Positions 1-6,277 of a DNA stretch of 9,082 bases are shown here, in pieces. The DNA comes from Desulfobacterales bacterium. Lineage in GTDB: Bacteria > Desulfobacterota > Desulfobacteria > Desulfobacterales > C00003060. A program made the translations under genes and the position numbers. The notes under the pieces are model-generated. The model worked only from the letters and a program-made list of their open reading frames with translations, did not search any database and had not been told where the DNA came from. The first letter of the stretch is position 1. Each line of letters begins with the position of its first letter. Location of the stretch: NCBI GenBank assembly GCA_030616425.1, contig JAUWXJ010000088.1, positions 1 to 9,082 of the forward strand, read 5' to 3'.

Positions 1-23
1 CGTCAATAGGGGCGAATGATATG

Positions 24-42
24 TTTCACCCAATGGGTGAAA
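24..42. promoter_or_regulatory. Perfect 8-bp inverted repeat, possible operator
   Basis: The bases TTTCACCC and GGGTGAAA form a perfect palindrome around the three-base centre AAT. Its size and symmetry are those of a binding site for a dimeric regulator. No T-run follows it, so a terminator role is less likely. The gene it would serve is not visible: the only neighbour in the window, the RdhA homologue, ends at 285 and is transcribed towards this site. The target would therefore lie to the left of the window. A short open frame at 3-50 also runs through the palindrome to a TAA, so the site could instead lie in the tail of an upstream plus-strand gene. The regulatory role is inference. Confidence 0.35.
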
Positions 43-97
43 GAGGCTAATCTAAGCACTGTGTCATAAAGTTGAGGATATCAGTAGATCATAACCT

Positions 98-118
98 TTG
101 AACCCTGAACCTAGAACC
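98..118. repeat. Short degenerate heptamer repeat (TTGAACC type)
   Basis: Three adjacent 7-base units, TTGAACC, CTGAACC and TAGAACC, lie end to end without spacers. They differ only in the first two bases. This is a small example of the degenerate heptamer repeats that occur between genes in many environmental anaerobes. A further imperfect unit may precede it at 91-97. No coding function is evident. Confidence 0.55.
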
Positions 119-284
119 GATCAATTTAGGTATGAGTCCTGAAAAATAAACAATTAAATCCTTTTTTTAAGATTTTGTAGGCAAGTTTTAGGTATTATCA
201 TGACCGTCCCCCCATCTGCCAGACGTAACCATATCTGCAATATACTGAAGGAGAAAATGAACAACCCCTGAAATCATCTTCAGT

Positions 285-1484
285 TTATTCCTGGGGCTTA
301 TAGTTCCCCCTGCTACCGGAGTGTACGGGGACACTTAGCACACCGTCACCGTTAACATCCTCCAGATCGAACCACCATTTGTTCTCGAGCTTCGGCTCGC
401 CGTACCCCATGATATCATCGCCCCAGACCGCAAATCTTCGGGCGATAGGCACATTTCGCATGGTCCACTCAACAAAACGATGAAAGGGTGTATAGGGCTT
501 ATTCCAGGGACAGACATTGATACACACGCCGCAACTCGAACCGGTTTTATTGCCGACTCTCTGCTTGGTGCAAGTTTCCACGTTATTGGCCCACTTTTCG
601 TAGCCGTTATGCATCTCTTTGGCATCCGCACCGAAGGGGATCGACCCCGAGGGGCAGCACTTGGCGCATTTTTCGCATTTGGCGCAGAAGTCCTGGAGTC
701 CGAAATCGATGGGCTTATCGATGGCCAGAGGCATATCCGTGGTGACGACGGCCGCCTTGAACCTCGTTCCCAGGAAGGGGTTGAGTACGATATCCCCCAC
801 CCGGCACATTTCTCCAAGACCGGCCCAGAGCAGGATCGGAGGAACCACAACTTGATAGTTCCGGGCATGATGAGCCCTGGCCGGGTATCCGAGCCTTCGT
901 ATGTATTCGGCCAGGATACAGGCAATAAAGCCGGATGTGGAATAGGACAGAAAACTCATGGGCCCGCTGATCCAGTCATTGCCGACCGCAGCCTCGGCGG
1001 TCCTCCAGTCCTGATCAATTATAATGGCAATAGCATATTTGTGAGTCAGATGCACCTCTTCGCCGTTGGGGAACGTGTTGCTGTATACAGCATAGCGCGG
1101 CAACTCGCAGATCCCTACCAGGTCCGTCCTCAGGAAATAGGCGGTTTGCTTGATATGGCGCGCCAGCACCTCCGGATCGTCGGGTAGAGGGGCTTTATGT
1201 TCCGAAGCGATTCCTTCCACCATGTCCTTCAGATTTCCGGACATCCAGGAAAGGGCTCCTCCAAGAGGGAATTTTTGTATGAACCGGTCCACCTCCTTCT
1301 TGAAGTGGGCTCCGAAGTCACCCCGGCGGCACCGCATAAAGCCACTTTCGCGTTCATCAACCCTTCGGACCTCATTATCTTGAATGCCAGTTGTAGGTCG
1401 ATCAACCCGCTTCAGGACTTCAACAGGATAAGGATCCACCCTTTTACTGTTAAACGCGCGCTGATAAGTTGTTGCGATAGTCAT
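285..1484 (-). CDS. Reductive dehalogenase (RdhA) family protein, cytoplasmic type without Tat signal
   Basis: Family members are corrinoid and iron-sulfur enzymes that reductively remove halogens, though many homologues have unknown substrates. This 399-residue protein has both cluster motifs in the usual order near the C-terminus. The first is CxxCxxCxxxCP with Cys267, 270, 273 and 277. The second is Cys305, then Cys318, 321 and 325 followed by Pro-Trp. Tyr181, Asn209 and Arg241 are spaced much like the active-site Tyr, Asn and Arg of PceA, but that assignment is tentative. The N-terminus has no twin-arginine motif and no hydrophobic segment, and no rdhB anchor gene is nearby, so the protein should be cytoplasmic rather than a respiratory enzyme. 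The ATG start follows GAGGAG at 8-base spacing. It is the last gene of the aconitase X unit, 43 bases after the small subunit. Epoxyqueuosine reductase (QueG) shares the fold but fits less well. Substrate unknown. Confidence 0.85.
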   Translation of the reverse strand: MTIATTYQRAFNSKRVDPYPVEVLKRVDRPTTGIQDNEVRRVDERESGFMRCRRGDFGAHFKKEVDRFIQKFPLGGALSWMSGNLKDMVEGIASEHKAPLPDDPEVLARHIKQTAYFLRTDLVGICELPRYAVYSNTFPNGEEVHLTHKYAIAIIIDQDWRTAEAAVGNDWISGPMSFLSYSTSGFIACILAEYIRRLGYPARAHHARNYQVVVPPILLWAGLGEMCRVGDIVLNPFLGTRFKAAVVTTDMPLAIDKPIDFGLQDFCAKCEKCAKCCPSGSIPFGADAKEMHNGYEKWANNVETCTKQRVGNKTGSSCGVCINVCPWNKPYTPFHRFVEWTMRNVPIARRFAVWGDDIMGYGEPKLENKWWFDLEDVNGDGVLSVPVHSGSRGNYKPQE

Positions 1485-1527
1485 AGATTATTCTCCTCTC
1501 AGGTTCCGGCCATTTGCAGACATCATT

Positions 1528-1953
1528 TCACCCCTTCTCATTGTCAGATTTACCTTCAATTTCGACAAAACCTTCATCTGCATTAATTTTTACAAAGTCA
1601 CCAGTTTTGATAAGCTCTAAGGGATCGTTCTCGAGTTCATGAACCATGGGTGTGTCTGTTATTATGGCGCTCACCGCTACCACACCTTCGGCCTTGACAT
1701 TGATTATTCCTTTGGGAGCATTACCCCGTTTAAAGGCCGCATAGAATTGCCAGGAGCCAGTTGTAGAGCCCTTTCCCGTAGGAAAAACAAGTATCTTGCC
1801 AGCTACACTCCTGCCTTCCAAATCATGGCTGGGCTCTCTAATCGTCCCGGTATCAGGGTCCATACCTCCGGTAAAGGATATGGGCATCTGAGACACGATC
1901 GCTTCCCCCTCCACAACCCCTGCAGTTACAGACCTGGCTTTGATTCTAATCAT
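1528..1953 (-). CDS. Aconitase X small (swivel) subunit, DUF126 family
   Basis: This 141-residue protein is the swivel-domain subunit that closes over the active site of the aconitase X large subunit. Characteristic stretches are the SFTGGMDPDTG segment (residues 26-36), a hydrophobic strand AGKILVFP (51-58), and the Gly/Ser-rich GKGSTTGS (60-67) holding the conserved Ser63. The C-terminal half, with DPLELIKTGD (110-119), also fits the family. The pattern reminds me of the stand-alone small subunit of archaeal phosphomevalonate dehydratase, but bacterial hydroxyproline dehydratases use the same fold. The ATG overlaps the large-subunit stop as ATGA, which indicates translational coupling and a heterodimer. 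The ribosome site (GGTGGGAAGG) lies inside the end of the upstream gene. Confidence 0.88.
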   Translation of the reverse strand: MIRIKARSVTAGVVEGEAIVSQMPISFTGGMDPDTGTIREPSHDLEGRSVAGKILVFPTGKGSTTGSWQFYAAFKRGNAPKGIINVKAEGVVAVSAIITDTPMVHELENDPLELIKTGDFVKINADEGFVEIEGKSDNEKG

Positions 1954-3206
1954 TTTTTACCTTCCCACCTTCCTGATATAGCAGTCTGGATGCATTCTCG
2001 AGACGATCCAAACCAGGTATCCATGCCAAAGAGGTTGTGCGCATAGTAGCTTCCCCTTGCAGAGTTAATAGCAATGACCCTTACTCCCTGTTCCTTCAGG
2101 TAAAGATGGGGACCGTCTGCCGCACCCACATCGGCCACAACGCGCACCCCACAAGACTTCAATGCTTCAAGAAGCCCCATCCTTTCACATAGCGTCTTGA
2201 CCCAAGCAGATGTACAAATCCAGAGCTGCGTTTCAGGATGCACACTCTTGCCTTCCAGCATACCTGCGATCTCTTGAATCTCCTGGATACTACACTGGGG
2301 ACAGCCAAAGATGACCATATCCACCTTGTCTTCAGAGGTGAAAGAAATCTCTCCATATGCTTGATCTATATCCTTTTGCTCAACAGATATACGATCCAAA
2401 GGCCTAACAGTTCCCCCAAAAGCGGCTTCCAGTGTAGGTGCCTCGGGTGTTATCCCTACCAAATGCACGAGGCCAACAGCTCCTGTTACCGTTAGGGTGT
2501 AAAGGATGCCCTTAATGTTCTGAATAGCACTATCGGCAGGCAGATTAACAAAAACCGGAATCTTATCGCCCACTATCTTACCGACTCGCCAACCTATGGC
2601 CTGATAGTCTGCCGTAGTGAACCCTTCCAGATTCAATCGCTCTGTCTCAACTACTACTTGACCCCTTCTATTTTCCGTGAGATGCATTCCCCACTCTGGG
2701 ATAACACCGGTAATGGCTGCGGCCAAGGCGACGTGATCTCCATCCCGGTTTGATCTCGCCCCAATCACGGAATTGGCATACACTTGACTACCAGAGGAGG
2801 CCCAGGCAATATGATCCCCGAACCGAGGCACATTCCCCAGCAAATAGTGGTGGCATGAATAGGTTAGTGTCACCCCAAGTGATCTTAACACAGCATCGAT
2901 CCTTCTCTGTCTATCTTGGTACATTTCGGGTACCTTGAGTTCCTCCCAATCATCAAAATCAAACATTTCAGGATTTTTGGTCGTGTACACTGATACCTTT
3001 GTACCACCCTGAGCCAAATCCTCCAGCCATTCAATCCCCTCGTCCATCAGCACCGGGTAATTGCCTGCTATGTGGACACTAGTGATGGGAATCATTCTTT
3101 CCGCATTGTAACACTCCCCATAGGCCACCAGGATCTCCATGGCCTTTCGGGCACCCCGACCGTGCTTTCCCTCGAGCATTTCCTGTTGTTTCTTGCTTAG
3201 TTCCAT
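1950..3206 (-). CDS. Aconitase X catalytic large subunit, DUF521 family
   Basis: This 418-residue protein matches the aconitase X catalytic subunit, an iron-sulfur hydro-lyase. Known members are mevalonate-5-phosphate dehydratase in archaea and cis-3-hydroxy-L-proline dehydratase in bacteria. Family segments seen are SVHIAG (43-48), TYSCHHYLLGN (115-125), a substrate-loop region with ANSVIGARSNRDG (144-156) and AAAITG (162-167), GCPQCS (301-306) and WICTSAW (329-335). Cys118, Cys302 and possibly Cys305 or Cys331 are candidate cluster ligands; the exact set needs an alignment. The ATG follows GAGGAGG by four bases. It is the first intact gene of the unit and is coupled to the small subunit. 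A ligase remnant ends 46 bases upstream. The enzyme class is well supported. The substrate is not: no mevalonate-pathway or proline-catabolism gene is in the window. Confidence 0.88.
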   Translation of the reverse strand: MELSKKQQEMLEGKHGRGARKAMEILVAYGECYNAERMIPITSVHIAGNYPVLMDEGIEWLEDLAQGGTKVSVYTTKNPEMFDFDDWEELKVPEMYQDRQRRIDAVLRSLGVTLTYSCHHYLLGNVPRFGDHIAWASSGSQVYANSVIGARSNRDGDHVALAAAITGVIPEWGMHLTENRRGQVVVETERLNLEGFTTADYQAIGWRVGKIVGDKIPVFVNLPADSAIQNIKGILYTLTVTGAVGLVHLVGITPEAPTLEAAFGGTVRPLDRISVEQKDIDQAYGEISFTSEDKVDMVIFGCPQCSIQEIQEIAGMLEGKSVHPETQLWICTSAWVKTLCERMGLLEALKSCGVRVVADVGAADGPHLYLKEQGVRVIAINSARGSYYAHNLFGMDTWFGSSRECIQTAISGRWEGKK

Positions 3207-3252
3207 GAGCCCTCCTCACATTCACCTCAGACACAGGCTACCTATTTGGCAA

Positions 3253-3384
3253 TCAGTGTCGATATTTCTTAAGCTCCCGCTTTAGAATCTTGCCCTGCGG
3301 GGTCTTGGTAAAATCCTCCGGAAAAATGATTCTTAGGGTATATTCAACTAAGAACAAGGTAAGCCCATTTTGAAGCGCTTCTTC
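3253..3384 (-). pseudogene. C-terminal remnant of an acyl-CoA synthetase / AMP-dependent ligase
   Basis: Read on the minus strand, 43 codons run from just after an in-frame TAG (3385-3387) to a TGA at 3253-3255. The encoded end, including FTKTPQGKILKRELKKY, is the classic C-terminal motif of acyl-adenylate-forming enzymes, with the catalytic lysine of the PxGK signature. The preceding LVEYTLRIIFPEDF also fits the strand leading into that motif. A full enzyme would be about 500 residues or more; none of the rest is visible in any frame upstream, and no ATG opens this stretch. It is therefore a deletion remnant. It lies on the same strand and 46 bases before aconitase X, as the preceding gene of an operon would. 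Confidence 0.75.
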
Positions 3385-3387
3385 CTA

Positions 3388-3825
3388 ATGTGAAGTCCAA
3401 ATGGACGATAATTGAATTAAGGATACATATCTACAGTTGATAGAAATACAAAGAGTCCCTGAAGTCAAGAAGAATCGGCTTTTAGGATTGCTTCAGAATC
3501 AACGATTTTGGTCTGGGGAAGGATAAGGGGAAACCACATGCAATTAATCCGAGGTATTCAATGAGGGACTTATAATATCTCACCAAGAACTGTAAAATTC
3601 CCGAAAAGCCCGCATATGTCCAGGGACATCACAAGATTTGAGATAAACGCCTAAGCTATGATAGATAGCAGGTATCTCAAGACGAGAGAATGATGAAAGG
3701 GAAGGTGTGTTTAAAGCAATTTGGGATTTCTGGGTGAGGTTTTAACATATTTTAAATTAAATGTTACGGAAATGCACATCCCTTGATACCTTTTTATAAA
3801 TCAATCTCTGCCGAACGTCCCCTTT
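3388..3825. other. Intergenic region between the transporter and the ligase remnant
   Basis: I see no credible gene here on either strand; all frames are broken by frequent stops. The stretch is more AT-rich than the flanking genes and contains an AT-rich patch around 3745-3765 with short inverted arms (AACAT and ATGTT). I found no convincing hairpin with a T-run after the transporter stop. The missing part of the ligase gene is not recognisable here, so the deletion or rearrangement point probably lies close to 3385. Confidence 0.5.
3440..3468 (-). promoter_or_regulatory. Candidate sigma70-type promoter for the aconitase X unit
   Basis: On the minus strand TTGACT (3468-3463) is followed, after 17 bases, by TTCTAT (3445-3440). 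The -35 box is close to consensus and the spacing is ideal, but the -10 box is weak. The site would start transcription upstream of the ligase remnant and read into aconitase X. It is the best candidate I could see in this gap and remains unproven. Confidence 0.3.
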
Positions 3826-5097
3826 CTATTTTCGGGAGGTGGCCATCCAAATTCCGAGAACCCCCAAACCGATACTGACCAACAAAAGAAGAAAGGGAAG
3901 AAGATAGCTCCCGATTTGATCGTAAAAATACCCGCCCACATAGGCCCCTAAAGCCCCACCGAGCCCAAATTCTATTGACAGTGTTGCCATAATGCGGCCG
4001 AGTGAATCCCCAGGGAAAAGATCGCCCATTAGGACAGCATAGATTGGTCCCAACGCCCCCTGACCGAAACCATAGAGGATTACGAAGGAATAGAGGAGCC
4101 AGGGAGAGGCGGTATCTTGTACAAAGAGAAGGAGGAATACGCCCAAGAAAGCGGCGCTACTTCCCAAGGTAAACCCGATTTCCCTGCCAATACGATCTGA
4201 GAGGAAGCCGAAAAGAATCCCACCTACCGACCCAAAAAAACCCACCAATCCAAGGAGTGACGCAGCCAGTATCTGGCTGTAACCTGCATCCATCACGTAA
4301 ATGGCCTGATGAACTAACAACATGTTGACAAGAAAACCATGGCAAAAGACCATCAGGGCCATCCACCAAAAAGCCCGGGTAACAAAAGCAGCCTTAAAGG
4401 TCCACCGTTCCGGGAGATTAGGAGATCGCCTATCTTTGCTGGAACCTTGCCCTTGAGGTGAAACGACTCTGCTAAACTCTGGATCAATGCCGTCTGGATG
4501 CTGGCCTACTTCCTCTGGAGAACGCCGCTGAAACAATGCTGTCGCCGGGATGACCAAACCGAGGATGATGCCGGCGAGGATCAGAAAGGCCGAACGCCAG
4601 CCAACGGTCTCGATCATAAACTCACTCAAGGGAGCAAGCACCATGGCCCCTATCCCTATTCCCGATAGTACTAAGCCACTTGCAAACCCTCTTCTCTGGA
4701 TGAACCATCTAGGAATGAGAGTCACGTGGGGAGCAAAACTTATGGTGTTGATGCCTATGGCTATAACTACCCCAAAGATGAGGTACAGATGCCAGATATC
4801 AGTGATCCGGCTAGCTGTGAGAAGGCCTATAACCAGAAATATTGCACCTAAAGGAAAGAGCTTGCGAGGGCTAAAGCGATCTATGAGATTTCCCGTTACA
4901 GGCGCAAAGAAAGCATGGACCACCATAGCGAGTGAAAAAGCTCCTGCGGTTTCCCCTCGACCCCAGCCATATTCTCCCAGGATAGCTATATAAAACACCC
5001 CGAAAGAGACACGGATACCCAAAGCGAGAAAGAGGGTTAAAAACGAAACGGCTACAATCACCCAACCGTAATAGAATCTGTGTGATTTCTTCTTCAA
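3826..5097 (-). CDS. MFS transporter, monocarboxylate / oxalate-formate antiporter-like
   Basis: This 423-residue integral membrane protein has about 12 hydrophobic helices in two halves joined by a polar loop at roughly 190-238. The N-terminal FYYGWVIVAVSF (8-19) is typical of the carboxylate branch of the major facilitator superfamily. The family loop motif is clear after helix 2, GNLIDRFSPRK (69-79), and is repeated in the second half, GFLSDRIGR (297-305). It should move a small organic acid across the inner membrane; the actual substrate is unknown. The chosen start is TTG, preceded by AAGGAA at a rather long 11-base spacing; no in-frame ATG fits better. It is separated by 619 bases from the aconitase X unit and 324 bases from moaF, so it is probably transcribed alone. 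Its nearness to an acid-metabolism operon is suggestive only. Confidence 0.85.
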   Translation of the reverse strand: MKKKSHRFYYGWVIVAVSFLTLFLALGIRVSFGVFYIAILGEYGWGRGETAGAFSLAMVVHAFFAPVTGNLIDRFSPRKLFPLGAIFLVIGLLTASRITDIWHLYLIFGVVIAIGINTISFAPHVTLIPRWFIQRRGFASGLVLSGIGIGAMVLAPLSEFMIETVGWRSAFLILAGIILGLVIPATALFQRRSPEEVGQHPDGIDPEFSRVVSPQGQGSSKDRRSPNLPERWTFKAAFVTRAFWWMALMVFCHGFLVNMLLVHQAIYVMDAGYSQILAASLLGLVGFFGSVGGILFGFLSDRIGREIGFTLGSSAAFLGVFLLLFVQDTASPWLLYSFVILYGFGQGALGPIYAVLMGDLFPGDSLGRIMATLSIEFGLGGALGAYVGGYFYDQIGSYLLPFLLLLVSIGLGVLGIWMATSRK

Positions 5098-5126
5098 TGT
5101 ATAAGCAGTTCCTTTGAGAGTAATAG

Positions 5127-5194
5127 TTCACCGCAGAGACGCAAAGGACGGTGACCCGCCCGCCTCGCCTGAGCGAAAGCGATGGCGGGCAGGG
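5127..5194. repeat. Intergenic repeat element with GC-rich hairpin
   Basis: The element opens with TTCACCGCAGAGACGCAAAGG (5127-5147 less its last base in the usual form), a string I recognise as a recurrent intergenic sequence in environmental bacterial genomes. It is followed by an imperfect palindrome. CCC, GCCCGCC and TCGC (5155-5168) pair with GCGA, GGCGGGC and GGG (5179-5194), with two single-base bulges and a 10-base loop. On the plus strand T-rich DNA follows, as in a terminator, but there is no plus-strand gene to its left. It lies in the leader region of the minus-strand transporter and could fold in that mRNA. Confidence 0.6.
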
Positions 5195-5346
5195 GTTTAT
5201 TTGTTTTTTGCTTTGCCCTGTGGATTTTTGTTATTCCTCTGGGGCACACACTTTTTCCCCGGGGGCATCCTATGGGGAGAGGAGTAAGAGAGTATAAGGG
5301 AGGATCAAGGTTTGCCCTTATCTAAATGAATTAATAATGACTAAGA

Positions 5347-5364
5347 GTCAAGAGCAGCCTTGAC
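5347..5364 (-). terminator. Weak candidate terminator downstream of moaF-like gene
   Basis: GTCAAG and CTTGAC form a 6-bp perfect stem around a six-base loop, 57 bases past the moaF-like stop. On the minus strand the sequence after the stem is AT-rich (TTAGTCATTATTAATTC) but lacks a solid T-run. It is the only hairpin in a sensible place, so it is listed with low confidence. Confidence 0.25.
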
Positions 5365-5421
5365 CCCTTTACTTGCACTGGTAGACGACTTTAGATTCTT
5401 CGGGGACTGAAAAAGCAATGT

Positions 5422-6210
5422 TTATTTCGGCTGTGCGTCGCGCGGATAAAAGGCCATCGACAACTTCGTGATGAAAGCACCGGCAGGCGTATTGGCAATG
5501 GTTCCGTCATCAGCAATTGCAAAGAATTTGCCGGTCGTTCGCATCTGATCCCAGTTATAGAAAAACACGGTAGAGACGGGCAGACCGAATTCGCGAAAGG
5601 CAAAAATGTATTGATTATCGTCGAACTTGTATACGGTGGCCAAGTCGACATCGCCTTCGCCACGCAGCGGTCCTCTAATGCATTGCCAGGCATAGCGCTG
5701 CGAATTCAGGTAGATATGTTCGAAACATTGCTCAGGGCTATAAGTATAGAGCCCGCGCAAGCCGATTAAATCACGCGTTGGCGCAGGCGTGCGCCCTGTC
5801 GGCGGGATTGCCGGGTCACCGAGCACGCCGGGCGCGAAAATATGGACAGCCCGCGGCTCATTGCCGACATCGCCTTCGCGCATGATCGTGCGGACAGCGA
5901 GAACTTGCCGTGTTTCAGTGTTAACGATAAAGGTCTGCGACTGACGAGGCTGATGGGTAAAGGTCAGGTCGATGAAATAGGTTTGCGGCGCCACTTCCAC
6001 CGCCTCACACCAGTCCGTGCCGCGATTGTTGCCGCTGTGCCAGATGCCTTTGTTGAGATCGGCGAACTCGAGATCGAAGGATGTCCCCGAGTCGAGCGTG
6101 ATCTTTATCGTCTGATTCACCAGCGCCGTTGTCTGGGGAAGACGGTTGGTCGCCATTTCCGACGCATAGTCCTCATACTTGTAATTCGTTTCAGCCTCTT
6201 TCTGTGGCAC
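5422..6210 (-). CDS. MoaF-like protein
   Basis: This 262-residue soluble protein resembles the MoaF family, named for an association with molybdenum cofactor genes; its biochemical role is not established. Two similar beta-rich halves can be seen. Residues about 27-110 hold the N-terminal domain, with LDSGTSFDLEFAD (39-51). The C-terminal domain, about 147-255, holds LIGLRGLYTYS (148-158) and the family hallmark FEHIYLNSQRYAWQCI (163-178). No signal peptide or membrane segment is present. The start is GTG (6208-6210), chosen because an almost perfect ribosome site, GGAGGTGA, lies just ahead. It follows the tungsten oxidoreductase gene by 67 bases on the same strand, so cotranscription is likely, and a link with that enzyme's pterin cofactor is an attractive inference. 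Its codons look richer in GCG and CGC than those of the genes to its left, which may mean recent transfer. Confidence 0.75.
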   Translation of the reverse strand: MPQKEAETNYKYEDYASEMATNRLPQTTALVNQTIKITLDSGTSFDLEFADLNKGIWHSGNNRGTDWCEAVEVAPQTYFIDLTFTHQPRQSQTFIVNTETRQVLAVRTIMREGDVGNEPRAVHIFAPGVLGDPAIPPTGRTPAPTRDLIGLRGLYTYSPEQCFEHIYLNSQRYAWQCIRGPLRGEGDVDLATVYKFDDNQYIFAFREFGLPVSTVFFYNWDQMRTTGKFFAIADDGTIANTPAGAFITKLSMAFYPRDAQPK

Positions 6211-6277
6211 TGTTCACCTCCCGTGAATGATAGGTTGTTATAGTGTTGGCGATGTTGACGGCCTCCCATCCAAAATA

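Larger units (their letters stand above)
5098..5421. other. Intergenic region upstream of the MFS gene
   Basis: No gene is visible. The half next to the transporter holds a repeat element with a long GC-rich hairpin (5127-5194), followed by a T-rich stretch (5197-5229). The other half contains purine-rich sequence and a small inverted repeat after moaF (5347-5364). A TATACT box on the minus strand (5296-5291) could be the -10 element of the transporter promoter, but I found no matching -35 box. Confidence 0.5.

Noticed and set aside
268..283. Terminator after the RdhA homologue
   Set aside because: The CTGAA/TTCAG stem has only five base pairs, and the minus-strand sequence after it (GGGGTTGTTCATTTTC) is not a proper T-run.
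480..1187. Long plus-strand open frame opposite the RdhA homologue
   Set aside because: It lies wholly antisense to a gene with intact cluster motifs, and its translation shows no recognisable family features.
3745..3765. AT-rich inverted repeat as an operator
   Set aside because: Only the outer five bases of each arm match; the inner part does not, and such patches are expected in AT-rich spacer DNA.
5155..5210. GC-rich hairpin followed by T-rich DNA as a rho-independent terminator
   Set aside because: There is no plus-strand gene to its left to terminate, and on the minus strand the T-run would precede the stem as A residues. A dispersed repeat explains it better.
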